Source of the DNA: Pseudomonas sp. NFR16 | GTDB taxonomy: Bacteria > Pseudomonadota > Gammaproteobacteria > Pseudomonadales > Pseudomonadaceae | Assembly (NCBI RefSeq): GCF_900108875.1 | Contig: NZ_FNYJ01000008.1 | Span: forward strand, 1 to 64,000 | Length of the DNA: 64,000 bases | Reading direction: 5' to 3' | Shown here: one piece after another, positions 56,021 to 64,000 of the stretch | Layout: every line of letters starts with the position of its first letter | Numbering within the stretch: the stretch's first letter is position 1 | The notes under the pieces: model-generated | Seen by the model: only the letters and a program-made list of their open reading frames with translations | Told to the model about the DNA's origin: nothing | Database searches by the model: none | Made by a program: the position numbers and the translations under genes

Positions 56021-56485
56021 ATGCACTGTCCCTTTTGCGGTGCCAACGACACCAAAGTCATTGACTCGCGCCTCGTTGCCGAAGGCGATCAGGTTCGCCG
56101 ACGTCGCGAATGCGTCGCCTGCGGCGAGCGTTTCACCACGTTTGAAACCGCCGAGCTGGTCCTGCCGCGTCTGATCAAGCAAGACGGCAGCCGACAGCCA
56201 TTCGATGAAGAAAAGCTGCGCGCCGGTATGCAGCGCGCGCTGGAAAAGCGCCCTGTAAGCGTCGAGCGTCTCGAAGCGGCGCTGGCCCACATCAAAAGCA
56301 AGTTGCGTGCGACCGGCGAGCGCGAGGTCAAGTCGCTGATCGTCGGTGAACTGGTGATGGGCGAACTGCAGAAACTCGACGAAGTGGCGTATATCCGCTT
56401 TGCTTCGGTGTATCGACGGTTCCAGGACCTCAACGAATTCCGCGAAGAAATCGACCGACTGGCCCGCGAGCCGGTTAAAGAGTGA
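56021..56485 (+). CDS. nrdR: Transcriptional repressor NrdR
   Basis: NrdR represses ribonucleotide reductase genes in response to dNTP/ATP. The 154-aa protein has the zinc ribbon Cys3-Cys6 / Cys31-Cys34 and an ATP-cone (about 49-139, [33 protein letters not shown]). I chose ATG 56021 ([13 protein letters not shown]); upstream in-frame codons lack support. Its linkage to ribD is widely conserved, and the stop is two bases before the ribD ATG. Confidence 0.97.
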   Translation: MHCPFCGANDTKVIDSRLVAEGDQVRRRRECVACGERFTTFETAELVLPRLIKQDGSRQPFDEEKLRAGMQRALEKRPVSVERLEAALAHIKSKLRATGEREVKSLIVGELVMGELQKLDEVAYIRFASVYRRFQDLNEFREEIDRLAREPVKE

Positions 56486-56487
56486 GC

Positions 56488-57627
56488 ATGTCCCCCACAG
56501 AGCAGAGCGTGCTCGACGCCGCCTATATGGCGCGAGCGCTGGAGCTGGCGCGCAAGGGCGTCTACTCGACGCACCCCAATCCGCGCGTTGGCTGCGTGAT
56601 CGTGCGTGACGGCGAGATTGTCGGCGAAGGCTGGCACGTGCGTGCGGGCGAGCCCCATGCCGAGGTCCACGCGCTGCGCCATGCGGGGGAAAAAGCCAGG
56701 GGCGCCACTGCTTACGTCACCCTTGAACCGTGCAGCCACCATGGCCGCACCCCGCCGTGCGCGGACGCGCTGGTCAATGCCGGTGTTGCGCGTGTCGTCG
56801 CCGCGATGCAGGACCCCAACCCGGATGTCGCCGGTCGAGGGCTTCTGCGTTTGATGAGCGCGGGCATCGCCGTGCAGAGCGGCGTGCTGGAGGGTGAAGC
56901 GCGGGCGATCAACAAAGGCTTTCTCAAACGCATGGAACACGGCTTGCCGTACGTGCGGGTCAAGCTGGCGATGAGTCTGGACGGCCGCACGGCCATGGCC
57001 AGCGGTCAGAGCCAGTGGATCACAGGACCTCAAGCGCGTTCGGCGGTGCAGCGTCTTCGGGCGCAATCGAGCGTGGTGCTGACGGGTGCCGACACGGTGC
57101 TGGCCGACCACGCGCGCCTGACCGTTCGGCCCGACGAGCTGGACCTCAGTGCGGAATTGACGGCGCTGGCGGTCACTCGTCCGCCGCTGCGCGTGTTGAT
57201 TGACGGGCGTCTGCGGGTTCCGCTCGATGCGCCCTTTTTCAAGGCCGGCAGCGCGTTGGTCGTCACCTGCGCGGCCGCTTCGGCGCGCGAGCGGTATCAC
57301 GAGGAAGGCCACGAAATGCTCGCACTGGCGAGCAGTGGAGGGCATGTCGATCTGCGCAAGTTGCTGGTCGAGCTGGCGTCCCGTGGCGTCAACGACGTGC
57401 TGGTAGAAGCGGGCCCCAGACTCGCGGGCGCGTTCACCCGTCTGGGTCTGGTCGACGAGTTCCAGATTTTCGTCGCCGGCAAGTTCATGGGCTCATCGGC
57501 CCGCCCGTTACTGGACCTGCCGCTGGCGCAGATGAGCGAGGCGATGGAGCTGAAAATCATCGAAATGCGCGCGGTCGGTAATGACTGGCGAGTCATTGCG
57601 ATACCTGCTCACGGCCCGAGCGTATAA
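56488..57627 (+). CDS. ribD: Bifunctional riboflavin-specific deaminase/reductase RibD
   Basis: Carries out the second and third steps of riboflavin synthesis: deamination, then reduction of the pyrimidine intermediate. The 379-aa protein has the N-terminal zinc deaminase (His58-Ala-Glu60, Cys82, Cys91) and the C-terminal dihydrofolate-reductase-like reductase (about 150-375, with VKLAMSLDGRTA and VEAGPRLAGAF). I chose ATG 56488; a GTG at 56482 overlapping nrdR is possible. ribC follows after 46 bases. Confidence 0.96.
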   Translation: MSPTEQSVLDAAYMARALELARKGVYSTHPNPRVGCVIVRDGEIVGEGWHVRAGEPHAEVHALRHAGEKARGATAYVTLEPCSHHGRTPPCADALVNAGVARVVAAMQDPNPDVAGRGLLRLMSAGIAVQSGVLEGEARAINKGFLKRMEHGLPYVRVKLAMSLDGRTAMASGQSQWITGPQARSAVQRLRAQSSVVLTGADTVLADHARLTVRPDELDLSAELTALAVTRPPLRVLIDGRLRVPLDAPFFKAGSALVVTCAAASARERYHEEGHEMLALASSGGHVDLRKLLVELASRGVNDVLVEAGPRLAGAFTRLGLVDEFQIFVAGKFMGSSARPLLDLPLAQMSEAMELKIIEMRAVGNDWRVIAIPAHGPSV

Positions 57628-57673
57628 TTCCGGCTTTCGCTTTCTGCGCTGGCCCTGTTCTCCCGGAGGACCC

Positions 57674-58345
57674 ATGTTTACCGGCATTATCGAATCCATC
57701 GGCAGCATCCGCGCCATTACTCCTAAAGACGGCGATGTCCGCGTTTATGTCGAGACCGGCAAACTCGACCTTTCCGACGTCAAGCTCGGCGACAGCATCG
57801 CGGTCAACGGCGTTTGCCTGACCGCCGTCGAGCTGCCAGGCGATGGTTTCTGGGCTGACGTCAGCCGCGAAACCCTCGATGTGACCGCGTTCGTCGATCT
57901 CAAGACCGGCAGCCGCGTCAACCTGGAAAAAGCCCTGACCCCGACCACTCGCCTGGGCGGGCATCTGGTCAGCGGTCATGTCGACGGCGTCGGCGAAGTG
58001 CTGTCCCGTGAAGAAAATGCCCGCGCGATTCAATTTCGCATGCGCGCGCCCCGCGAGCTGGCCAAGTACATCTCGCACAAGGGCTCGATCACCGTCGACG
58101 GCACCAGCCTGACCGTGAACGCCGTTAACGGCGCCGAGTTCGAGTTGACCATCGTCCCTCACACGCTGGCGGAAACCATCATGGGCGACTACCGCCCGGG
58201 CCGTAAGATCAATCTGGAAGTCGACCTGCTGGCGCGTTACCTGGAGCGTTTGCTGCTCGGTGACAAGGCCGCCGACCCGACGCCTGCCCAGGGTGGCACC
58301 ATCACCGAAAGCTTTCTGGCCGCCAACGGCTACCTCAAATCCTGA
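57674..58345 (+). CDS. ribC: Riboflavin synthase, alpha subunit
   Basis: Dismutates two 6,7-dimethyl-8-ribityllumazine molecules to riboflavin. The 223-aa protein has two lumazine-binding repeats, beginning [11 protein letters not shown] and [14 protein letters not shown] (about 96-109). I chose ATG 57674 with GGAGGA upstream. It sits between ribD and ribBA; the gene is also called ribE in some schemes. Confidence 0.97.
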   Translation: MFTGIIESIGSIRAITPKDGDVRVYVETGKLDLSDVKLGDSIAVNGVCLTAVELPGDGFWADVSRETLDVTAFVDLKTGSRVNLEKALTPTTRLGGHLVSGHVDGVGEVLSREENARAIQFRMRAPRELAKYISHKGSITVDGTSLTVNAVNGAEFELTIVPHTLAETIMGDYRPGRKINLEVDLLARYLERLLLGDKAADPTPAQGGTITESFLAANGYLKS

Positions 58346-58362
58346 ATCGAAGGGGGTGCCGA

Positions 58363-59454
58363 GTGGCGCTCAATAGCATCGAAGAACTGGTTGAAGACAT
58401 TCGCCAAGGCAAGATGGTTATCCTCATGGATGACGAAGATCGCGAAAACGAAGGCGATCTGATCATGGCTTCCGAATGCGTCAAGGCCGAGCACATCAAC
58501 TTCATGGCCCGTTACGCACGTGGCCTGATCTGCATGCCGATGACTCGCGAGCGCTGCGAAACGCTGAAGCTGCCGCTCATGGCGCCGCGCAATGGCTCGG
58601 GCTTCGGCACCAAGTTCACCGTTTCCATCGAGGCCGCCGAGGGCGTCACCACCGGTATCTCCGCCGCTGACCGTGCGCGCACCGTGCAGGCCGCAGCCGC
58701 CAAGGATGCCAAGGCTGAAGACATCGTCAGCCCCGGCCACATCTTCCCGCTAATGGCACAGGCTGGCGGCACGTTGTCCCGCGCCGGTCACACCGAAGCG
58801 GCCTGTGATCTGGCGCGCATGGCCGGATTCGAGCCGACCGGCGTCATCTGTGAAGTGATGAACGACGACGGCACCATGTCCCGTCGTGCGGAACTCGAAG
58901 CTTTCGCTGCCGAACACAACATCAAGATCGGCACCATTGCCGACCTGATCCATTACCGGATGATCCATGAACGTACCGTTCAGCGGATTGCCGAACAGCC
59001 GCTGGACAGTGAACTGGGCCAGTTCAACCTGGTGACCTACCGCGATTCGGTCGAAGGCGACGTTCACCTGGCGCTGACGCTGGGCAGGATTTGCGCTGAA
59101 GAAGCGACGCTTGTGCGGGTTCATAACATGGACCCCGTGCGCGACCTTTTGATGGTCAAGCAGCCCGGCCGCTGGAGCCTGCGCGCCGCGATGACTGCGG
59201 TGGCCGAGGCGGGAAGCGGTGTCGTTCTGCTGCTGGGGCATCCCCTTGACGGCGATGCCGTTCTGGCCCATGTACGGGAAACCGCCGGTGGCTCGCCGAT
59301 CAAGACGCCGACCACGTACAGCACGGTCGGTGCCGGTTCGCAGATCCTTCGCGACCTTGGCGTGCGCAAAATGCGCCTGATGAGTTCGCCAATGAAGTTC
59401 AACGCGATATCCGGTTTCGATCTGGAAGTTGTAGAATACGTGCCCTCCGAATAA
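58363..59454 (+). CDS. ribB: DHBP synthase with degenerate GTP cyclohydrolase II domain (RibBA)
   Basis: Makes 3,4-dihydroxy-2-butanone 4-phosphate for riboflavin. The 363-aa protein has an intact N-terminal DHBP synthase ([15 protein letters not shown] near 24-38; [11 protein letters not shown]). The C-terminal GTP cyclohydrolase II-like domain (about 205-363) lacks the zinc cysteines: at the CxxGDxFxSxRCDC position it reads [13 protein letters not shown]. It also lacks the RQEGRG motif. That half is therefore probably inactive, and a true ribA lies at 62997. The start is GTG 58363 after AGGGGG. Confidence 0.95.
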   Translation: MALNSIEELVEDIRQGKMVILMDDEDRENEGDLIMASECVKAEHINFMARYARGLICMPMTRERCETLKLPLMAPRNGSGFGTKFTVSIEAAEGVTTGISAADRARTVQAAAAKDAKAEDIVSPGHIFPLMAQAGGTLSRAGHTEAACDLARMAGFEPTGVICEVMNDDGTMSRRAELEAFAAEHNIKIGTIADLIHYRMIHERTVQRIAEQPLDSELGQFNLVTYRDSVEGDVHLALTLGRICAEEATLVRVHNMDPVRDLLMVKQPGRWSLRAAMTAVAEAGSGVVLLLGHPLDGDAVLAHVRETAGGSPIKTPTTYSTVGAGSQILRDLGVRKMRLMSSPMKFNAISGFDLEVVEYVPSE

Positions 59455-59470
59455 AGACCGGCAGGTCAGC

Positions 59471-59503
59471 AGCCGTGAAGCCCGCCGGGTTTTCGCGGCT
59501 TTT
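59471..59503 (+). terminator. Terminator-like hairpin after ribBA
   Basis: A 9-bp stem AGCCGTGAA / TTCGCGGCT (one G-T pair) encloses CCCGCCGGG and is followed by a short T-run (TTT). The T-tract is weak, so read-through into ribH is likely. A second small palindrome (GCGCGC...GCGCGC near 59544-59562) also lies in this 147-base gap. Confidence 0.55.
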
Positions 59504-59601
59504 GTCCCTGCGGTCGCCGATTCGTGGCCTAAAATCCCTGCACGCGCGCGTCGAATGCGCGCTTGCTTGCTCTTTAATACGAGAACACGAGACTCAGCCG
59601 A

Positions 59602-60078
59602 ATGACCCTGAAGACCATCGAAGGTACCTTCATCGCCCCCCAAGGTCGCTATGCCCTGGTGGTTGGCCGCTTCAACAGCTTCGTCGTGGAAAGCCTGGTG
59701 AGCGGTGCCGTTGATGCCCTGGTTCGCCATGGCGTGAGCGAAAGCGACATCACCATCATCCGCGCGCCTGGCGCTTTCGAAATCCCGCTGGTGGTGCAGA
59801 AAGTTGCGCAACGCAGCGAATTCTCCGCGATCATCGCCCTGGGCGCTGTCATCCGCGGCGGCACTCCGCACTTCGAATACGTGGCTGGCGAATGCACCAA
59901 AGGCCTGGCCCAGGTTTCCATGGAGTTCGGCGTTCCGGTCGCATTCGGCGTACTGACGGTCGATTCCATCGAACAAGCCATCGAACGTTCCGGCACCAAA
60001 GCCGGTAACAAAGGCGCTGAAGCTGCCCTGTCCGCCATCGAGATGGTCAGCCTGTTGGCGCAGTTGGAGGCCAAGTGA
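59602..60078 (+). CDS. ribH: 6,7-dimethyl-8-ribityllumazine synthase
   Basis: Condenses the RibB and RibD products to lumazine. The 158-aa protein has the family core [35 protein letters not shown] and [14 protein letters not shown] with the catalytic His in the last segment. The cage-forming length is normal. Its TGA overlaps the nusB GTG. Confidence 0.97.
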   Translation: MTLKTIEGTFIAPQGRYALVVGRFNSFVVESLVSGAVDALVRHGVSESDITIIRAPGAFEIPLVVQKVAQRSEFSAIIALGAVIRGGTPHFEYVAGECTKGLAQVSMEFGVPVAFGVLTVDSIEQAIERSGTKAGNKGAEAALSAIEMVSLLAQLEAK

Positions 60079-60575
60079 TTAACGACGAAAGCGATCAGTT
60101 CAACCCGCGCGACCCTCGCCCGGCCGATGCTGGCAAGCCCTCCAAGAGCGAAAAGCGCCGTGCCGCGCGCAAGCTTGCCATGCAGGCACTGTATCAATGG
60201 CACATGGCCAAGCAGTCGCTGAACGAGATCGAAGCCCAGTTTCGGGTCGACAACGATTTCAGTGACGTCGATGCCGCTTACTTCCGCGAAATCCTGCACG
60301 GGGTTCCTGCGAAGAAGGTCGAGATCGACGTCGCGCTGACCCCTTGCCTGGACATCACCATCGACGAGCTGGACCCGGTTGAACTGGCGGTACTGCGCCT
60401 GTCCACCTGGGAAATGCTCGAGCGCATCGACGTGCCGTATCGCGTGGTCATCAACGAAGGCATCGAGCTGGCGAAAGTCTATGGCTCGACCGATGGTCAC
60501 AAGTTCGTCAACGGCGTACTCGACAAGCTGGCTCCGCGTCTGCGCGAAGTCGAAGTGAAGGCTCACAAGCGCTGA
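60075..60575 (+). CDS. nusB: Transcription antitermination factor NusB
   Basis: Pairs with S10 (NusE) on boxA RNA during rRNA transcription. The 166-aa protein begins with a charged tail, then the helical NusB fold ([60 protein letters not shown]). The GTG start at 60075 overlaps the ribH stop by four bases. ribH-nusB coupling is widely conserved. Confidence 0.97.
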   Translation: MINDESDQFNPRDPRPADAGKPSKSEKRRAARKLAMQALYQWHMAKQSLNEIEAQFRVDNDFSDVDAAYFREILHGVPAKKVEIDVALTPCLDITIDELDPVELAVLRLSTWEMLERIDVPYRVVINEGIELAKVYGSTDGHKFVNGVLDKLAPRLREVEVKAHKR

Positions 60576-60610
60576 GGCGTCTGGATTTCCAGACCGGAGC
60601 GTATGACGCC

Positions 60611-61576
60611 ATGGGCGAATTCGAGCTGATCCGCAATTACTTCGCCGCTGCGCCCTGCGCGCAGCCCGGCGAAGGCGTTGCCTTGGGCATCGGTGATGAT
60701 TGCGCCCTGTTGGCGGTGCCTGCCGGCGAACAACTCGCAGTCTCGACCGACACACTGGTCGCCGGGATGCACTTCCCCGACGTCTGCGATCCTTTCTTGC
60801 TGGGCCAGCGTGCCCTCGGCGTTTCTGCCAGCGACCTGGCAGCCATGGGCGCCAAACCCCTCGCATTCACCCTTGCCCTGACCCTGCCGGAAGTTTCTGC
60901 CGCCTGGCTGGAAGCGTTCGCGCGCGGCTTGAATCTGATGGCGCAGGGCTGCTCGCTGCGTCTGATCGGCGGCGATACCACGCGCGGACCGCTGAGCATC
61001 ACCGTCACGGTGTTCGGCGCGGTGCCTGCGGGCATGGCGCTGACACGTGCCGGTGCGCGAGCTGGCGATCTGCTCTGCGTGGGTGGCGCGCTGGGCGATG
61101 GCGCCGGTGCGCTGCCACTGGTGTTGAACCAGCGCAGCAGCGAGGCGTCTACCACTCAGGCCCTGCTGGCGCGGTACTGGTCGCCCCAGCCGCAGCTGGC
61201 GCTGGGTCAGGCACTGCGCGGCAACGCCACGTCGGCGCTGGACATTTCTGACGGCTTACTGGCCGATTGCGGCCATATTGCCGTGGCATCGGGCGTTCGC
61301 TTGTTGATTGAGCGGGACAGAATTCCAATGTCCGACGCGCTGCTGAGATTTTTCGGACGAGACGAAGGGCTGAATGCCGCTCTAAGCGGCGGCGATGACT
61401 ACGTGCTCGCGTTTACCCTGCCACCATCGCGGCTTGTTAATCTGACGTCGGCGGGCTGGCCCATATCGGTGATCGGCCAAGTGGTTGCAGGCCAGGGCGT
61501 GGCATTGCTCGACGACCTGGGCCAGGACGTCACCCCGTTGACTCGGGGCTACCAACATTTTCGGGAGACACGGTGA
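60611..61576 (+). CDS. thiL: Thiamine-monophosphate kinase
   Basis: Phosphorylates thiamine monophosphate to the coenzyme diphosphate. The 321-aa protein has GIGDDCALL (about 26-34), VSTDTLVAGMHF and the C-terminal LDISDGL and SGGDDYVLAF motifs of the PurM/ThiL fold. It follows nusB by 35 bases and overlaps pgpA by four bases. Confidence 0.96.
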   Translation: MGEFELIRNYFAAAPCAQPGEGVALGIGDDCALLAVPAGEQLAVSTDTLVAGMHFPDVCDPFLLGQRALGVSASDLAAMGAKPLAFTLALTLPEVSAAWLEAFARGLNLMAQGCSLRLIGGDTTRGPLSITVTVFGAVPAGMALTRAGARAGDLLCVGGALGDGAGALPLVLNQRSSEASTTQALLARYWSPQPQLALGQALRGNATSALDISDGLLADCGHIAVASGVRLLIERDRIPMSDALLRFFGRDEGLNAALSGGDDYVLAFTLPPSRLVNLTSAGWPISVIGQVVAGQGVALLDDLGQDVTPLTRGYQHFRETR

Positions 61577-62082
61577 CAGATCATCCTAATCAGGTCCCGG
61601 CGGAGAACGTTCCTCCGTCGGTCTGGACCAATCCCTGGCATTTTCTGGCCTTCGGTTTCGGTTCAGGCACCTTGCCCAAAGCGCCCGGAACCTGGGGCTC
61701 GATGGTCGCGGTGCCTTTTATTCCTCTGTGGCAGATGCTGCCGGACTGGGGTTACTGGCTGATGCTGGGGATCACCATGCTGTTCGGCTTCTGGCTGTGC
61801 GGCAAGGTGGCCGATGATCTGCGCGTGCATGACCACGAAGGCATCGTCTGGGATGAGATGGTCGGGATGTGGATCACGCTCTGGCTCGTGCCGGAAGGCT
61901 GGGTCTGGCTGCTGGTCGGGTTTTTGGTGTTCCGCTTCTTCGACATCCTCAAGCCCTGGCCGATTCACTGGATCGACAAGCACGTGCACGGAGGCGTCGG
62001 CATCATGCTCGACGACGTTCTGGCCGGGGTTTTTGCCTGGATGGCGATGCAGGGTCTAGTCTGGCTGTGGGGAGTGATATAG
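61573..62082 (+). CDS. pgpA: Phosphatidylglycerophosphatase A
   Basis: Dephosphorylates phosphatidylglycerol phosphate in the inner membrane. The 169-aa protein has GSGTLPKAPGTWGS near the start, the DEMVGMW segment and membrane helices. The GTG at 61573 overlaps the thiL stop. Linkage of thiL and pgpA is conserved in gammaproteobacteria. Confidence 0.95.
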   Translation: MTDHPNQVPAENVPPSVWTNPWHFLAFGFGSGTLPKAPGTWGSMVAVPFIPLWQMLPDWGYWLMLGITMLFGFWLCGKVADDLRVHDHEGIVWDEMVGMWITLWLVPEGWVWLLVGFLVFRFFDILKPWPIHWIDKHVHGGVGIMLDDVLAGVFAWMAMQGLVWLWGVI

Positions 62083-62093
62083 GAACCACACTC

Positions 62094-62885
62094 ATGGGCG
62101 GTATCGGGAAGGTCTTGCTGCTGGGTCTGTCGCTGTTGGCGACGGGGCTTTGCGTGGCCGCGGAGCCAGGCGGCAGCGACCTTCGGACCGAGAAGCCCGA
62201 CGACATCGTGCTGGTCAGCGAGCAATGGAATGCCTACACCGAAGCCGACGGGACCGGCCTGGGCTGGGACCTGATGCGAGAGGTGTTCGAGCCCGCTGGC
62301 GTCAAGGTGCAGTCCCGTATCGAGCCCTACACCCGGGCGGTCGGGCTGGTGCAGCGAGGTGAGGCCGATGCCTGGGTCGGCGCCTACGAGAACGAGGTCG
62401 AAGGCACGCTGTATCCGAAATGGCATTACGACATCGATGAAGTCTACGCATTGGGGCTGGCTTCCCACCCTGCGCCGACCCTGCAGAACCTGGGCAGCTA
62501 CCGCCTGGCTTGGGTCCGCGGATACGAGTTCCAGCACTACCTGCCCAACGTGGTGCATTTCAATGAAGTGGCGCGCCGGGACCACATCCTTTCAATGCTC
62601 GAACACGGCCGCGCCGATCTGTACATTGATGCCAAGCCGGAAGTCGACTTCATCCTCGGCCAGACCAAAGCCCCTCAGAGTTACCGCACGACGTACCTGA
62701 CCGCGATCCCGCTGTATCTGAGTTTTGCCGATAACGCTCGCGGCCGTGCCTTGCGGGAAGTGTTCGATGAGCGCATGGCGCGTCTGGTGCGGTCCGGCCG
62801 GCTGAAGCCGATATTCGCTCGCTGGAAGCAGCCTTATCCGTTCGATGCAAGCGATGTTCACAGCGCTGGCAGCGCCGGACAATGA
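62094..62885 (+). CDS. Periplasmic solute-binding protein family 3-like
   Basis: A 263-aa secreted protein with a signal peptide (MGGIGKVLLLGLSLLATGLCVAA) and the bilobed SBP_bac_3 pattern: GTGLGWDLMREVFEPAGVKV, RAVGLVQRGEADAWVGAYENE and a C-terminal FDERMARLVRSGRLKPIFARW. No permease or ATPase gene is adjacent, so it may be an orphan sensor or partner of a distant transporter. I chose ATG 62094, 11 bases after pgpA. PA4048/PA4049-like position; ligand unknown. Confidence 0.85.
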   Translation: MGGIGKVLLLGLSLLATGLCVAAEPGGSDLRTEKPDDIVLVSEQWNAYTEADGTGLGWDLMREVFEPAGVKVQSRIEPYTRAVGLVQRGEADAWVGAYENEVEGTLYPKWHYDIDEVYALGLASHPAPTLQNLGSYRLAWVRGYEFQHYLPNVVHFNEVARRDHILSMLEHGRADLYIDAKPEVDFILGQTKAPQSYRTTYLTAIPLYLSFADNARGRALREVFDERMARLVRSGRLKPIFARWKQPYPFDASDVHSAGSAGQ

Positions 62886-62996
62886 TCAAACTTCCTGATC
62901 TGAATAGCCGACAATTCAGCCTAAGCGTCTGCTGGAACGTGCTGTTACAATGCGGCCTTGCGAATTTCCAGCCCTCATACTGATCAGGAGCACACG

Positions 62997-63614
62997 GTGC
63001 CCGTCGTATTTGTCGCGGCTTCCAAGCTGCCTACCCCTTTTGCCACTTTCACAATGAACGGTTTCCTCGAAGAGGAAAACGGTCGCGAGCATGTCGTACT
63101 TACCCTCGGTGATGTGTCAGATGGCGCCCCTGTGCTGGGGCGCGTGCATTCCGAATGCCTGACCGGCGATGCCTTGTTCAGTCAGCGCTGCGACTGCGGC
63201 TCCCAGCTGGAAGCGGCCTTGCGCGCAATCGCCTCGCAAGGTCGTGGTGTGTTGCTTTACCTGCGTCAGGAAGGGCGTGGCATCGGCTTGATGAACAAGA
63301 TCCGTGCCTATGAATTGCAGGACGGCGGTGCAGATACGGTTGAAGCGAACGAGCGTCTGGGCTTCGCCGCTGACCAGCGCGATTACGCCATTTGCCTGCC
63401 GATGCTCGAGCATCTGGGCATCAGATCGCTTCGACTGATGACCAATAACCCGCGCAAGGTCAAAGCGCTGACTGACATGGGTATCAACGTGGCCGAACGC
63501 GTGCCGCTGCACACCGGCCAGAACCCGCACAACAAACTTTATCTGGCGACCAAGGCCGGCAAACTCGGCCACATGATGGGCAATGAGCATCAAAGCGAGG
63601 TCGATCCTGCGTGA
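62997..63614 (+). CDS. ribA: GTP cyclohydrolase II
   Basis: First committed step of riboflavin synthesis: opens the ring of GTP. The 205-aa protein keeps the zinc cysteines (Cys54, Cys65, Cys67 in [18 protein letters not shown]) and the RQEGRGIGL motif that the RibBA domain at 58363 lacks. The GTG at 62997 follows CAGGAG by six bases. Its TGA overlaps the next gene's GTG. Confidence 0.97.
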   Translation: MPVVFVAASKLPTPFATFTMNGFLEEENGREHVVLTLGDVSDGAPVLGRVHSECLTGDALFSQRCDCGSQLEAALRAIASQGRGVLLYLRQEGRGIGLMNKIRAYELQDGGADTVEANERLGFAADQRDYAICLPMLEHLGIRSLRLMTNNPRKVKALTDMGINVAERVPLHTGQNPHNKLYLATKAGKLGHMMGNEHQSEVDPA

Positions 63615-64000
63615 CACGCGGTAATGTGCGCCGTCGCCTGGCGTTGGCCTGGTGGCGGCAGATGGCCCTGACCCTGGGCCCGTTACTGGTGCTCTGTATG
63701 TTCTTCGGCGGCGGCGAGGCGACCGGTCCTACGGTTTTCGCCATGCCATTGTTCATCGCGGGCGTCGCGTCGATGTTCGTCAGCCTCAAGCCATTCGGTG
63801 TGTACAAGCGCTCTCTGATCGCAATGCAGAAGGCGCTCGACACCCCTGCAGAGCCTGCGGCCTGGCTGAAACTGGCCGCCGACCGGCGCGTGGCCTTCCT
63901 CGCTGCAGGCCTGCCCGCGTGGATTGCGGCGCTGGCGGTCTTCGCTTATCTGGAGCCCGTGGCGCTCGCGTTGCTGGCGCTCTCCAGCGTTGTTCTGCTG
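63611..64000 (+). CDS. Membrane protein, 3' end outside window
   Basis: An open frame runs 130 codons from GTG 63611 to the window end. It has at least four hydrophobic segments (about 18-31, 42-59, 94-110 and 113-130), beginning [20 protein letters not shown]. It overlaps the ribA stop by four bases, suggesting coupled translation. I do not recognise a family; it fits the position of PA4046-like membrane proteins. Confidence 0.7.
   Translation, partial: MTRGNVRRRLALAWWRQMALTLGPLLVLCMFFGGGEATGPTVFAMPLFIAGVASMFVSLKPFGVYKRSLIAMQKALDTPAEPAAWLKLAADRRVAFLAAGLPAWIAALAVFAYLEPVALALLALSSVVLL

Noticed and set aside
57628-58362. FMN riboswitch upstream of ribC or ribBA
   Set aside because: The gaps are 46 and 17 bases, too short for the aptamer, and no RFN-type conserved segments are visible. 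The 147 bases before ribH also show none.

Overview
The window is a stretch of Pseudomonas chromosome. The evidence is the 23S/5S rRNA 3' end next to birA, the tRNA-Tyr/Gly/Thr and tRNA-Trp-secE-nusG order, the complete rplKAJL-rpoBC, str (rpsL-rpsG-fusA-tuf), S10, spc and alpha ribosomal operons, an OprG/OmpW porin, and the REP palindromes typical of the P. syringae/P. fluorescens lineage. Placement within that lineage is an inference; I cannot name a species.

Layout. 1-350: end of an rRNA operon. 509-1937: birA and a small SPOR-like protein. 2079-2631: four tRNAs. 2677-32924: an almost unbroken plus-strand block of transcription and translation genes (secE, nusG, rplKAJL, rpoBC, str, S10, spc with secY, and alpha with rpoA and rplQ). 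Good promoters precede rpsL, rpsJ, rpsH and rpsM; two of them are built onto terminator-like hairpins. 33183-38675: a ferritin, divergent uvrA, a YajR-type MFS transporter and ssb. 38768-46561: a TetR-DUF1348 pair, a large MscS-type channel and the giant helicase Lhr. 46562-49964: an RmlD-like/epimerase pair and oprG, with several REP elements in the gaps.

49965-53107 is a minus-strand zinc-type operon: a His-rich ZrgA-like periplasmic protein, a MacB/LolD-type ATPase, a FtsX/LolE-type permease and a DUF3299 protein, behind a Zur-box-like palindrome. 53342-55858 holds an unknown 117-aa protein, a CnoX/YbbN chaperedoxin, an ETFB-lysine-methyltransferase-like enzyme and a YbaY-like lipoprotein. 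56021-64000 is the riboflavin cluster nrdR-ribD-ribC-ribBA-ribH-nusB-thiL-pgpA, then a periplasmic binding protein, ribA and a truncated membrane protein.

Most of the window is conserved housekeeping DNA. The points worth a second look are: three neighbours known from P. aeruginosa that are missing (coaX, tufB, katA), the promoter/terminator overlaps inside the ribosomal operons, the zinc operon, an RmlD-like protein without its catalytic Tyr and Lys, a 'bacterioferritin' without the haem-ligand Met, and a RibBA whose second domain has lost its zinc ligands. I found no CRISPR array, prophage or insertion sequence.
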